Shown: positions 5,821 through 14,023, numbered from the stretch's first letter. The stretch is 15,782 nt of DNA from an uncultured Pseudomonadota bacterium (GCA_903909415.1 CAIVVS010000059.1:1-15782), one strand, 5' to 3'. The notes: generated from the sequence alone by a model not told the origin. Numbers and translations are program-made.

Positions 5821-7475
5821 TCGTTTGTCTCCATTGCGGCGTGCCCGGCGGACGGATGCTGGCGTGCCAGCACCGCGTCCAGCGCATCCATGAACAGGTC
5901 CACCCTGATCGGCTTGGTGAGGTAGTCGCAGAATCCCGCCTCCATGCCCATCCTGATGTCGCGCGCCATCGCGTTCGCGCTCAGCGCGATGACCGGAATG
6001 CCCGCCGTCACCGGGTCGGCGCGCAGCAGCTGCACCGCGTCGATGCCGCTCAGGTCGGGCAGGTTGATGTCCATCAGGATCACGTCCGGAAGGTGCGCCC
6101 GCGCCATCTGGATCCCGGTGCTGCCGTCCGCCGCGCTGATGAAGCGCAGGTCGGCGCGCCGCGCCACCAGCTGCTCGACCAGTTCGAGGTTCGCCGGGTT
6201 GTCCTCGACGTAGAGCAGGGTGCGGGTCGGTTGCGCGGCCGGCTCGCGTGCCGCCCCACTACGGGCGCCCGCGGCCTTGCCGGCGCCGAGCCCGGGCGCC
6301 GAGGCCAGGGCGAACTCCACCCAGAACCTGCTTCCCGCGCCCGCCTCGCTGTGCACGCCGATGCTGCCGCCCAACCTGTCCACCAGGCGCTTGGTGACCA
6401 CCAGGCCGATGCCGGAGCCCTCGACGATGCCGCCTTCCCTACCGAGCCGGTTGAAGGGCTGGAACAGCTGCGACAGCTGGACGGCCGTGAGCCCGGCGCC
6501 GGTATCCCGGACGACGATGCGCATGGTTCCCGGCCGGGACTGCGCACACTCCACGAAGACGCTGCCGTCCGGCAGGTTGTACTTGATCGCGTTGGACAGC
6601 AGGTTGATCAGGATCTGCTTGAACCGGATCCGGTCGGCGTGGATGTAGCGCGGTGCACCGGGTGCCGGGAACACCAGCCGTATGCCCCGGTTGCTCGCGT
6701 CCGGCCCGACCAGCGCGCGGCACTCCTGCAGGACCTCGTCGACGGAAACCGGCTCCTGGGACAGGGTCAGCCGGCCGGATTCGATCAACGCGAGGTCGAG
6801 CACCTGGTCGATCAGTTCCAGCAGGTACCACCCCGCCTTCAGGATGTGGTCCAGGTTGCGCTTCTGCCCGGGGGTCGGCGCGGGCACGCCTGTGTCCAGC
6901 AACTGCGCGAATCCCAGGATGGCGTTCAGCGGCGAGCGCAGTTCGTGGCTCATGCCCGACAGGAAGTCCGACTTGGCGCGGTTGGCCCTGTCGGCCGCCG
7001 CCATCGCCTCGATAAGCTCGGACTCGACCAGCTTGCGGGCCGAGTTGTCGGTGCCGATCAGCAGGTAGCCGATCAGCGTGCCGTCGTCGCCGCGCAGCGC
7101 GGTGACGGAAACGACCGCGGGGAAGCGGCTGCCGTCCTTGCGGATGTAGGTCAGTTCATAGCGGTCCTCGATGCCGCGCGATGACTTGAACGCGAGCGCC
7201 TCGAAGCCCGGCGTGATCGGCGTGTCGAGTTCCAGGCTCAGCGCGCGGGCGTGCTCGATGACCTCGTCCGGGTCGTGGATGTCGCTGGGGCTGACGCGGT
7301 CGACCACTTCGGCGGCCGCGTAACCCAGCATCCGCTCGGCGCCCACGTTGAAGAACTGGATGATGCCCTTCTCGTCGGTCGCGATGATCGAGAAGTCCGG
7401 GCTGTTGAGGATCGCATCCTGCAAGGCGCCGGCCTTGAGCAGCGCGCGTCCGACCGGGTACAGGGAGTCGATCAC
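5817..7475 (-). CDS. Soluble hybrid sensor histidine kinase: PAS-HisKA-HATPase-REC
   Basis: A 552-residue kinase. An N-terminal PAS domain (about 19-145, QDAILNSPDFSIIATDEKG onward) is followed by HisKA with phospho-acceptor His177 (GMSHELRSPLNAILGF). The HATPase has N-box Asn295 (NLLSNAIKYN), G1 box DTGAG (324-328) and G2 box GSGIGL. An Ala-rich linker (390-415) leads to a C-terminal REC with Glu424/Asp425, phospho-acceptor Asp469 (VILMDINLPDLSG), Ser499 and Lys521. All catalytic residues are present. No transmembrane helix or signal peptide is seen, so sensing is cytoplasmic. An in-frame stop at 7494-7496 limits the start to GTG 7475 or TTG 7478, and neither has a good ribosome binding site. 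It is the first gene of the operon with REC-PAS and the Crp/Fnr regulator. Confidence 0.9.
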   Translation of the reverse strand: MIDSLYPVGRALLKAGALQDAILNSPDFSIIATDEKGIIQFFNVGAERMLGYAAAEVVDRVSPSDIHDPDEVIEHARALSLELDTPITPGFEALAFKSSRGIEDRYELTYIRKDGSRFPAVVSVTALRGDDGTLIGYLLIGTDNSARKLVESELIEAMAAADRANRAKSDFLSGMSHELRSPLNAILGFAQLLDTGVPAPTPGQKRNLDHILKAGWYLLELIDQVLDLALIESGRLTLSQEPVSVDEVLQECRALVGPDASNRGIRLVFPAPGAPRYIHADRIRFKQILINLLSNAIKYNLPDGSVFVECAQSRPGTMRIVVRDTGAGLTAVQLSQLFQPFNRLGREGGIVEGSGIGLVVTKRLVDRLGGSIGVHSEAGAGSRFWVEFALASAPGLGAGKAAGARSGAAREPAAQPTRTLLYVEDNPANLELVEQLVARRADLRFISAADGSTGIQMARAHLPDVILMDINLPDLSGIDAVQLLRADPVTAGIPVIALSANAMARDIRMGMEAGFCDYLTKPIRVDLFMDALDAVLARQHPSAGHAAMETNE

Positions 7476-7768
7476 CAAGGAAGGGTCCAGTCGTCACGGC
7501 AGCCCGCGGGCGGGCAGACCCCGGAACATGGACTTCGACGCCGCGGCCATCTGTACGGTGTCGCACATACAGGCGGGCCGATCCGCTGGCGGGGCGCTGC
7601 CGTCCATCCGTCCGGGTGGTGGGCGCGCACCGGCCTCGCACCGGACTCGTTGCGCCGACCCGCCCGCCTCGGTGTGCCGGCGCACCGACGTCCGGCCTGC
7701 CCTGCCGCAAACTGCGTCCGGCACTTGCCAACCCGACGCAGTGCAAACCCCGCCAGAAAGGCCTCCCC
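7476..7768. other. Divergent intergenic region with inverted repeats
   Basis: This 293-bp spacer separates the kinase (minus) from the exported protein (plus) and must hold the promoters of both. No convincing sigma-70 -35/-10 pair is seen on either strand. Inverted repeats are ACTGCGTC (7711-7718) with GACGCAGT (7735-7742), 16 nt apart and 26 bp before the plus-strand ATG; CTGTA (7551-7555) with TACAG (7568-7572), 12 nt apart; and the 10-bp palindrome GCCCGCGGGC (7502-7511). Open frames across it have unlikely composition and no ribosome binding sites, and I call none of them. Confidence 0.5.
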
Positions 7769-8353
7769 ATGACCCCTCGCCTGACACAGCGGCTCGCCGC
7801 CGTCGCGCTGCTCTGCGCCGCCACCGGCGCATTCGCCGACACCCGGATCATCTCCATCACGTCCAGCGCCGCCAACGTCCCGCTGCGCAACGGTAGCGCG
7901 CTGGTGCGCTTCAACGTCGGGGGCGACGCCGAGTCGCGCGAGCGCTGCGGCTACTTCGTCGAGTACAACGACGGCATGGCGGGCGACTCACGCATCGTCG
8001 AGAACGAGAACGGGCCGTTCACGCGCCCCCACGAACGCGCCTTCAACCGCCCCGGCACCTACACCGTCCAGGCGAGCGGCAGGAGCGTGAGGACCACCAA
8101 CGGCTGCGAAGGCTCGACCAGCACCACGGTCGTGGTGGCCGCCGAGGCGGCCCCGGCGCCGGCCGCGGCCGTGGCGCCGGCCTGCCCCGAGGGCTGGGCG
8201 CTGAACGAGCGCTCGGTGAACCGGCGCACCGGCGCCTACAGCTGCTACGCCAAGGCGCAGCTGCAGATGGCATGCGGCGAGGGCCTGCAGTACTACGAGC
8301 GCGGCGGGATGATCGGCTGCCAGGCGACCCGGCGCAACCGCAGGAACGACTAG
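7769..8353 (+). CDS. Exported cysteine-rich protein of unknown function
   Basis: A 194-residue protein with a clear Sec signal peptide: positive n-region MTPRLTQR, hydrophobic core LAAVALLCAATG, cleavage expected after AFA (residue 23). The mature part has a predicted beta-rich, Ig/PKD-like region (about 24-124, with PGTYTVQASG), an Ala/Pro hinge (124-138) and a C-terminal region containing CPEGWALNERSV and YSCY. The mature protein has six cysteines (60, 113, 139, 159, 169, 184), suggesting up to three disulfides in the periplasm. It ends in a basic tail, RRNRRND. I do not recognise a family with a known function. The ATG at 7769 has AGAAAGG upstream. It is divergent from the signalling operon, which may control it; its stop overlaps that of hrpA. 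Confidence 0.82.
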   Translation: MTPRLTQRLAAVALLCAATGAFADTRIISITSSAANVPLRNGSALVRFNVGGDAESRERCGYFVEYNDGMAGDSRIVENENGPFTRPHERAFNRPGTYTVQASGRSVRTTNGCEGSTSTTVVVAAEAAPAPAAAVAPACPEGWALNERSVNRRTGAYSCYAKAQLQMACGEGLQYYERGGMIGCQATRRNRRND

Positions 8354-11300
8354 CGCCGCATGTCCTGCCACATCTTCGCCAGGCGCTTGGACGACACCGG
8401 CACCGGGGTGCGCAGCGCCTGGGCGAAGAGCTGGACCCGCAGCTCCTCCAGCAACCAGCCGAACTGCGGCAGGCGCGGATCCACCTCGCCGGCCTTGCGC
8501 GCCGCGGCCAGCGCGCGCATCCACGGCACCTGCAGCACGCCGAGTTCCGCCATCGCACGGGCATCGCGCGCGGCGCCGGCCGCGCCCTCGGTGCGCAGCT
8601 TGTCCAGCCGCATCCAGGCTGCCCTGATGTAGCGCGCCAGGTGCGTCAGGCGCTCGAAGGGCGTGTCCGCCACCCAGCGCTTGCCCAGCAGCCGTGAGAA
8701 CTGTTCCTGGATGTCCTTGGACGCCTCGGGGAAGGCCTTGCCCGCGTCGCGCAGCTTCTTGGCCAGCACCGCGTGTTCCGCGAGGATGGCGGCGACCAGG
8801 CGCGCCAGTTCCTGCGCGATCAGGCTGACCCGCGAGCGGGCCTCGTCGCGCCGCGCGGCGAAGGCGGCGGCGTCGCGCGGCAGCGGCGACTGCAGGCAGG
8901 AACGCGAGAAACTCGCCTCCAGCAACTGGGCGCGCAGGTCGGCCGCATCGCCGAAGGCGCCGAACTGCAGCGCCAGCGCGGTGAAGTCCGGCAGGCTGCG
9001 CTCGACGAAGCGCGCCTGCTCCTTCAACTGGAGCATGTACAGGCGCAGCAGCCCGGCGCGGTGCGCCTCGCGCGCCCTGTCCTCGCTGTCGAACACCTGC
9101 AACGCGACCCCGGCTTGGCGGTCGGTGACCGCCGGGTAGCCGATCAGGGTCTGGCCGTGGTGGCGCAGCTCCATGATCTCCGCGAGCTCGCCGAAGGTCC
9201 AGTCGGTGACGATCTCGTCGTCATCGGCGGCGTCGGCCGTGGGCTTGCCGCCGGCGTTGGCGCTGCCGACCGTGGCCCTGCCTGCGGCGGCCGCAGACGC
9301 CGCCCCGGCCTCCGGCTCGAATTGCTTCGCCGGTACCAGCGAGGCCAGCTTGGCGAACTGCTTGCCCGCCGCCTCGCCGAGTTCGGCGCGCAGCTGCGCG
9401 AGGTTGCGGCCCATGCCGAGTTGCCGGCCATGCTCGTCCACCACGCGGAAGTTCATCGCCAGGTGCACCGGCAGCGCCTCGGGCCGGAAGCCGTCGGGCG
9501 GGATCTGCAGGTTGATCTCGGCCAGCGCGAAGCGGCGCAGCGCCTCGGTCAGCGTAGTGCCCGGCTCACGGTCGGCCTGCGCCGCGAGGAAGGCATCGGC
9601 GAACTCCGGCAGCACGCCCAGCCGGTGGCGCAGCTTCTGCGGCAGGGTCTTGCACAGCTGCGTGATCTTCTCGCGCCGCAGGCCGGGCACCAGCCAGTCG
9701 CACACCGCCGGGCTGACCTGGTTCAGCGCCACCAGCGGCACGGTCATGGTCACGCCATCGCGCGCGCCGCCCGGGTCGTGCTGGTACTCCAGCGCGAAAT
9801 CGCGCCCGGCCATCGCCATGTGCGGCGGGAACTGCGCGGTGGTGATGCCGGCCGCCTCGTGGCGCATCAGGTCTTCGCGCTTGAGGTAGAGCAGCTTCGG
9901 ATTGGCGACTTCGGCTTCCTTGCGCCAGGCCTCGAAGGACGCGCCGTTGTGCATGCCCTCCGGGATGAGGCTGTCGTAGAAGGCGTAGATCAGCTCGTCG
10001 TCCACCAGCACGTCCGGCCGGCGCGACTTGTGTTCCAGGTTCTCGATGTCGCGCACCAGCCGCCGGTTGTGCGCGAAAAAGGGCGCGCGGCATTCCCAGT
10101 CGCCGTCCACCAGCGCCTCGCGGATGAAGATGCGGCGCGACTCCTCCGGGTCCATCGGGCCGTAGTGCACGCGCCGGTTGGCGTAGACCAGCAGGCCGTA
10201 GAGCGTGCCGCGCTCGGAGGCCACCACCTGCGCGGCCTTCTTCTCCCAGTGCGGCTCGGACTGGCTGCGCTTCAGCAAATGCGCACCGACCTGTTCCAGC
10301 CATTGCTGCTCGATGGTCGCCACGCAACGCGCATACAGCCGGCTGGTCTCGACCAGTTCGGCGGCCATGATCCAGCGCCCGGCCTTGCGGCCCACGCCCG
10401 AGCCCGGGTGCACCCAGAAGCGGATCCCGCGCGCGCCGAGGTAATGGCCTTCCTCGGACTTCATGCCGATGTTGCCCAGCAGGCCGGACAGCAGGGCGCG
10501 GTGGATGGGCGCGTACAGCTTCACCAGGTCCGCCGAGGGCTTGTCCGGGACCTTCCAGCCCAATTCGCCCGCCAGCTCGCGCAGCTGCGAATGGATGTCG
10601 CGCCATTCGCGCATGCGGTTGTACGACAGGAAGCGGTCCTGGCACCAACGCTGGGCCTTGCGGTTGGTCTCGTGCGCCTGCACCTCGCCCCAGGCGTTCC
10701 ACAACTTGATCCACGACAGGAAGTCCGAGCGCTCGTCGTCGAAGGGTTTCTGCGCCGCGTCGGCGGCCTGCGCGCGCTCCATCGGTCGGTCGCGCGGGTC
10801 CTGCACCGACAGGCCGGCCGCGATCACCAGCAGCTCGGCCAGGCACCCCTCCTGCTGCGCCGCGTACAGCATGCGGCCGACGCGCGGGTCCACCGGCAGG
10901 CGCGCGAGCTGGCGTCCGGTATTGGTGAGCTCGCGCTGCTCGTCCACCGCGCCGAGCTCGGCCAGCAGCGCGTAGCCATCGGCGATGGCGCGCGCCGGCG
11001 GCGGGTCGATGAAGGGGAAGGACTCGACCTCGCCCAGGCCGATGGACTTCATGCGCAGGATCACCGCGGCCAGCGAGGACCGCAGCAGTTCCGGCTCGGT
11101 GTAGGCCGGCAGCGCGTTGAACTCGTCCTCCTTCATCAGCCGGATGCAGATGCCGGCCTGCACCCGGCCGCAGCGGCCCGCGCGCTGGCGCGCCGCGGCC
11201 TGCGACACGCGTTCGACCTGCAGCTGCTCGACCTTGTTGCGGTAGCTGTAGCGCTTCACCCGCGCCAGGCCCGGGTCCACCACGTAGCGGATGCCGGGCA

Positions 11301-12261
11301 CGGTGAGCGAGGTCTCGGCAACGTTGGTCGCGAGCACGATGCGCCGCTGCGCGTGCGGGGCGAACACGCGCTGCTGTTCCTCCACCGACAGCCGGCCGAA
11401 CAGCGGCAGGATCTCGCGCGGCTCCTTGCGCGCCGAGTTCTGGTGGTGCTTCCTCAGCGCCTCGGCGGCCTCGCGGATCTCGCGCTCGCCGGGCAGGAAC
11501 ACCAGCACGTCGCCCGGGCCGTGGCGCGCGAGGTCGTCCACCGCGTCGCCGATCGCCTCGTACAGGTCGGGCTCGCCGCCGCCCTCGCCGCGCTCCACGG
11601 GCTTGTAGCGGATGTCCACCGGGTACAGGCGTCCGGACACCTCGATCACCGGCGCGTCCTGCCCCTGCGCATCGGCGAAGTGCTTGGCGAAGCGGCCCGC
11701 GTCGATGGTGGCCGAGGTGATGATCAGTTTCAGTTCCGGGCGCTTGACCAGCAGCTGGCGCAGGAAGCCGAGCAGGAAGTCGATGTTCAGGCTGCGCTCG
11801 TGCGCCTCGTCGATGATCAGGGTGTCGTACTGCGACAGCAGCGGGTCGCCCTGGGTCTCGGCCAGCAGGATGCCGTCGGTCATCAGCTTGATCAGCGTGC
11901 GCGGCCCGGAGCGGTCGGTGAAGCGGATCTTGTAGCCGACCAGCCCGCCCGGCTCGACCTTGAGTTCCTCGGCGACGCGCGCGGCGGTGGCGCGCGCGGC
12001 GATCCGGCGCGGCTGGGTGTGGCCGTCCATGCCGTGGATGCCGCGCCCGAGTTCCAGACACAGCTTGGGCAGCTGCGTGGTCTTGCCCGAGCCGGTCTCG
12101 CCGCAGACGATCACCACCTGGTGGGCGGCGATGGCGCGCGCGATCTCCTCGCGCCGTCCCGAGACGGGCAGGTCTTCCGGATAGCTGATCGCGGGCACCG
12201 ACTGGCGGCGCGCCTCGACTTGCTCTGGGGTGAATCGGGTGGGGGTCTGGCGGGGTTTCAC
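8350..12261 (-). CDS. hrpA: ATP-dependent RNA helicase HrpA (DEAH family)
   Basis: A 1303-residue DEAH-box helicase, full length for HrpA. Visible motifs are Walker A GETGSGKT (54-61), DEAH (151-154), SATI (183-186), ATNVAETSLT (311-320) and QRAGRCGR (359-366). The ratchet and OB-fold region follows, then the long C-terminal DUF3418 region typical of bacterial HrpA. HrpA is cytoplasmic and in Escherichia coli resolves stalled ribosomes on mRNA. An Ala/Gly/Asp-rich stretch around residues 980-1017 is probably a flexible linker. The start is GTG 12261, because an in-frame TAG lies only 15 nt upstream (12274-12276) and the VEARRQS...SGRREEI N-terminal region needs the full length. The ribosome binding site is weak. 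The gene is monocistronic, divergent from the DUF2970 gene, and its stop overlaps the convergent exported-protein gene. Confidence 0.96.
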   Translation of the reverse strand: MKPRQTPTRFTPEQVEARRQSVPAISYPEDLPVSGRREEIARAIAAHQVVIVCGETGSGKTTQLPKLCLELGRGIHGMDGHTQPRRIAARATAARVAEELKVEPGGLVGYKIRFTDRSGPRTLIKLMTDGILLAETQGDPLLSQYDTLIIDEAHERSLNIDFLLGFLRQLLVKRPELKLIITSATIDAGRFAKHFADAQGQDAPVIEVSGRLYPVDIRYKPVERGEGGGEPDLYEAIGDAVDDLARHGPGDVLVFLPGEREIREAAEALRKHHQNSARKEPREILPLFGRLSVEEQQRVFAPHAQRRIVLATNVAETSLTVPGIRYVVDPGLARVKRYSYRNKVEQLQVERVSQAAARQRAGRCGRVQAGICIRLMKEDEFNALPAYTEPELLRSSLAAVILRMKSIGLGEVESFPFIDPPPARAIADGYALLAELGAVDEQRELTNTGRQLARLPVDPRVGRMLYAAQQEGCLAELLVIAAGLSVQDPRDRPMERAQAADAAQKPFDDERSDFLSWIKLWNAWGEVQAHETNRKAQRWCQDRFLSYNRMREWRDIHSQLRELAGELGWKVPDKPSADLVKLYAPIHRALLSGLLGNIGMKSEEGHYLGARGIRFWVHPGSGVGRKAGRWIMAAELVETSRLYARCVATIEQQWLEQVGAHLLKRSQSEPHWEKKAAQVVASERGTLYGLLVYANRRVHYGPMDPEESRRIFIREALVDGDWECRAPFFAHNRRLVRDIENLEHKSRRPDVLVDDELIYAFYDSLIPEGMHNGASFEAWRKEAEVANPKLLYLKREDLMRHEAAGITTAQFPPHMAMAGRDFALEYQHDPGGARDGVTMTVPLVALNQVSPAVCDWLVPGLRREKITQLCKTLPQKLRHRLGVLPEFADAFLAAQADREPGTTLTEALRRFALAEINLQIPPDGFRPEALPVHLAMNFRVVDEHGRQLGMGRNLAQLRAELGEAAGKQFAKLASLVPAKQFEPEAGAASAAAAGRATVGSANAGGKPTADAADDDEIVTDWTFGELAEIMELRHHGQTLIGYPAVTDRQAGVALQVFDSEDRAREAHRAGLLRLYMLQLKEQARFVERSLPDFTALALQFGAFGDAADLRAQLLEASFSRSCLQSPLPRDAAAFAARRDEARSRVSLIAQELARLVAAILAEHAVLAKKLRDAGKAFPEASKDIQEQFSRLLGKRWVADTPFERLTHLARYIRAAWMRLDKLRTEGAAGAARDARAMAELGVLQVPWMRALAAARKAGEVDPRLPQFGWLLEELRVQLFAQALRTPVPVSSKRLAKMWQDMRR

Positions 12262-12305
12262 GCGGGCGCGAGTCTAGCATCCGCGCTGCCAGCAACCCCT
12301 CGCGG

Positions 12306-12311
12306 TATATT
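12306..12311 (+). promoter_or_regulatory. Possible -10 element for the DUF2970 gene
   Basis: TATATT stands out in the GC-rich 78-bp spacer between hrpA and the DUF2970 gene, 28 bp before the GTG start. No matching -35 hexamer is seen, so this is only a candidate. Confidence 0.25.
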
Positions 12312-12339
12312 GGCCGTTCGATCCGATACCGGCCTGACC

Positions 12340-12600
12340 GTGTCCACCCAGCCCGAACCCAGCCAGCCCGCGCACGATGGGCCCGCCACGCCGCCGAAGA
12401 AGGCCGGCCTCGGCCAGGTCATCGCCACCATGGCCTGGGGCATGCTCATGGTCGGGCGCAAGGGCACCTGGGAGCGCGACGGCGCGGTGCTGAGCGCGAA
12501 GCAGACGGTGATCGGCATGGTCGTGACCGGCATCGTCGTGGTCAGCGCGCTGGTGCTGCTGGCGCGCTGGCTGGTGACGCACATCGCGAGTTCGACCTGA
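12340..12600 (+). CDS. DUF2970 single-span membrane protein
   Basis: An 86-residue protein. A polar Pro-rich N terminus (STQPEPSQPAHDGPATPPKK) leads to GLGQVIATMAWGMLMVGRKGTWERD and a single C-terminal transmembrane helix, about residues 56-80 (TVIGMVVTGIVVVSALVLLARWLV). This arrangement, an amphipathic segment with a G(R/K)xx(W/Y)E(R/K)D motif before one helix, matches DUF2970, a small family widespread in betaproteobacteria with unknown function. The start is the GTG at 12340, the first plausible start before the Pro-rich segment, with no strong ribosome binding site. The aminotransferase gene begins 43 bp downstream on the same strand, so co-transcription is possible but not required. Confidence 0.8.
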   Translation: MSTQPEPSQPAHDGPATPPKKAGLGQVIATMAWGMLMVGRKGTWERDGAVLSAKQTVIGMVVTGIVVVSALVLLARWLVTHIASST

Positions 12601-12627
12601 TTCCACGCCCACCGATTCCACGCCCAC
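12598..12627. repeat. 15-bp tandem duplication
   Basis: Two adjacent copies of (T/C)GATTCCACGCCCAC lie in the spacer between the DUF2970 gene and the aminotransferase gene. The first copy includes the last two bases of the DUF2970 stop codon. This is probably a recent local duplication. Confidence 0.7.
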
Positions 12628-12643
12628 TTACGGGAACGCCAAC

Positions 12644-13990
12644 ATGAACGCACCCGACAAGCACGCCAAGGCAGCGGCCACCCAGCATGCATCCGGCCTG
12701 GACGCCTTCTGGATGCCCTTCACCGCCAACCGCCAGTTCAAGGAACACCCGCGGCTGCTGGCGCGCGCCGAGGGCATGCATTACTGGACGCCCGAGGGCC
12801 GGCAGATCCTGGACGCCACCTCGGGCCTGTGGTGCGTGAATGCCGGCCATTGCCGCAAGCCAATCGCCGATGCGGTCGCGCGCCAGGTCAATACCATGGA
12901 CTTCGCGCCCACCTTCCAGATGGGGCACCCGCTGGCCTTCGAACTGGCCGAGCGGCTGAAGGCCTTCTTCCCCGGCGACCTGAACCACCTGTTCTTCACC
13001 AACTCCGGCTCCGAGTCGGTGGACACCGCGCTGAAGATCGCGCTGGCCTACCAACGCGCGCGCGGCGAGGGCCAGCGCTTCCGGCTGATCGGGCGCGAGC
13101 GCGGCTACCACGGCGTGGGCTTCGGCGGCATCTCGGTGGGCGGCATCGTCTCCAACCGCAAGGCCTTCGGGACCGGCCTGCCGGGCACGGATCACCTGCC
13201 GCACACGCATGATCCAGTTCGCAATAGCTACACGCGCGGCATGCCGGCGCACGGCGCGGAAGGGGCCGATGCGCTGGAGCGGCTGGTCGCACTGCACGAC
13301 GCCTCGACCATCGCCGCGGTGATCGTCGAGCCGGTCGCCTGCTCCACCGGCGTGCTGGTGCCGCCCGTCGGTTACCTGGAGCGGCTGCGGGCGATCTGCG
13401 ACCGCCACGGCATCCTGCTGATATTCGACGAGGTGATCACCGGCTTCGGGCGGCTGGGCACGCCGTTCGCGGCGGACCGCTTCAAGGTGCTGCCGGACAT
13501 GGTCACCACCGCAAAGGGCATCACCAACGGCACCATCCCCATGGGCGCGGTCACGGTGCGTGACTTCATCCATGACGGCATCGTCAACGGCCCCGCCGGA
13601 ATAGAACTGTTCCACGGCTACACCTACTCCGGCCATCCGGTGGCCTGCGCGGCGGCGCTGGCGACGCTGGACCTGTACCGCGACGAGAAGCTGTTCGAGC
13701 GGGTGGTGGAACTGGAGCCGTACTGGGAGGACAAGGTCCATTCGCTGCGCGGGCGCCGGCACGTGGCCGACATACGCAACATCGGCCTGATCGGCGCGAT
13801 CGAACTGGAATCGCGCCCTGGCGCGGTCGGCGCGCGCGGCTACGAAGCCTTGGTGAAAGCCTTCGAGGCCGGGCTGCTGATCCGCGTCACCGGCGACATC
13901 ATCGCGCTGTCGCCTCCCCTGATCGTGGACAAGGCGCAGGTCGACACCATCATCGGCATGGTGGGCGAGCTCCTCGACGGCATCGCCTGA
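12644..13990 (+). CDS. Beta-alanine/omega-amino acid:pyruvate aminotransferase
   Basis: A 448-residue class III PLP-dependent aminotransferase. Visible features are the N-terminal FWMPFTANRQF (22-32), SGLWCVNAGH (60-69), the phosphate-binding NSGSESVDTALK (120-131), GYHG (154-157), cofactor-contacting Asp262 in FDEVITGFGRLGT, the Schiff-base lysine Lys291 (TTAKGITNG) and HGYTYSGHPVACAAAL (324-339). The length and the WMPF, NSGSE and GYTYS(G/A)HPVACAA motifs match the beta-alanine:pyruvate transaminase (BauA-like) subgroup, which makes malonate semialdehyde and L-alanine; some members act on other omega-amines. The ATG at 12644 has a modest GGGAAC ribosome binding site. It converges on the ABC transporter genes, with a hairpin between. 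A link to reductive pyrimidine or beta-alanine catabolism is inferred. Confidence 0.88.
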   Translation: MNAPDKHAKAAATQHASGLDAFWMPFTANRQFKEHPRLLARAEGMHYWTPEGRQILDATSGLWCVNAGHCRKPIADAVARQVNTMDFAPTFQMGHPLAFELAERLKAFFPGDLNHLFFTNSGSESVDTALKIALAYQRARGEGQRFRLIGRERGYHGVGFGGISVGGIVSNRKAFGTGLPGTDHLPHTHDPVRNSYTRGMPAHGAEGADALERLVALHDASTIAAVIVEPVACSTGVLVPPVGYLERLRAICDRHGILLIFDEVITGFGRLGTPFAADRFKVLPDMVTTAKGITNGTIPMGAVTVRDFIHDGIVNGPAGIELFHGYTYSGHPVACAAALATLDLYRDEKLFERVVELEPYWEDKVHSLRGRRHVADIRNIGLIGAIELESRPGAVGARGYEALVKAFEAGLLIRVTGDIIALSPPLIVDKAQVDTIIGMVGELLDGIA

Positions 13991-13995
13991 GTCCG

Positions 13996-14022
13996 TCGTT
14001 CCCGGCGCCGCGCCGGGAACGA
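13996..14022. terminator. Perfect inverted repeat between convergent genes
   Basis: The arms TCGTTCCCGGCG and CGCCGGGAACGA are fully complementary over 12 bp with a CCG loop. The hairpin begins 5 bp after the aminotransferase stop and ends 1 bp before the end of the permease gene. No U-tract follows on either strand, so it may be a bidirectional terminator lacking the usual tail, or a transcript-end stabiliser. Confidence 0.55.
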
Positions 14023-14023
14023 A

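Noticed and set aside
4312..7184. Long plus-strand frames (537 and 447 codons) across the signalling operon
   Set aside because: They are rich in His/Gln/Arg with no domain, and the opposite strand encodes complete PAS, kinase and receiver domains.
7551..7572. CTGTA-N12-TACAG as an SOS (LexA) box
   Set aside because: A LexA box needs CTGT and ACAG 8 nt apart; here they are 14 nt apart, and neither flanking gene is a damage-response gene.
9566..12295. 909-codon open frame overlapping hrpA in another minus-strand frame
   Set aside because: It is an Arg/Ala/Gly-rich frame-shifted reading of hrpA with no motifs.
8773..12600. 1275-codon open frame antisense to hrpA
   Set aside because: It mirrors hrpA over nearly its whole length. 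Its composition (Gln/Arg/His/Leu/Ala-rich, no domain) is what the reverse complement of a GC-rich gene gives, and hrpA has complete helicase motifs. Only its last 86 codons, the DUF2970 gene, are real.
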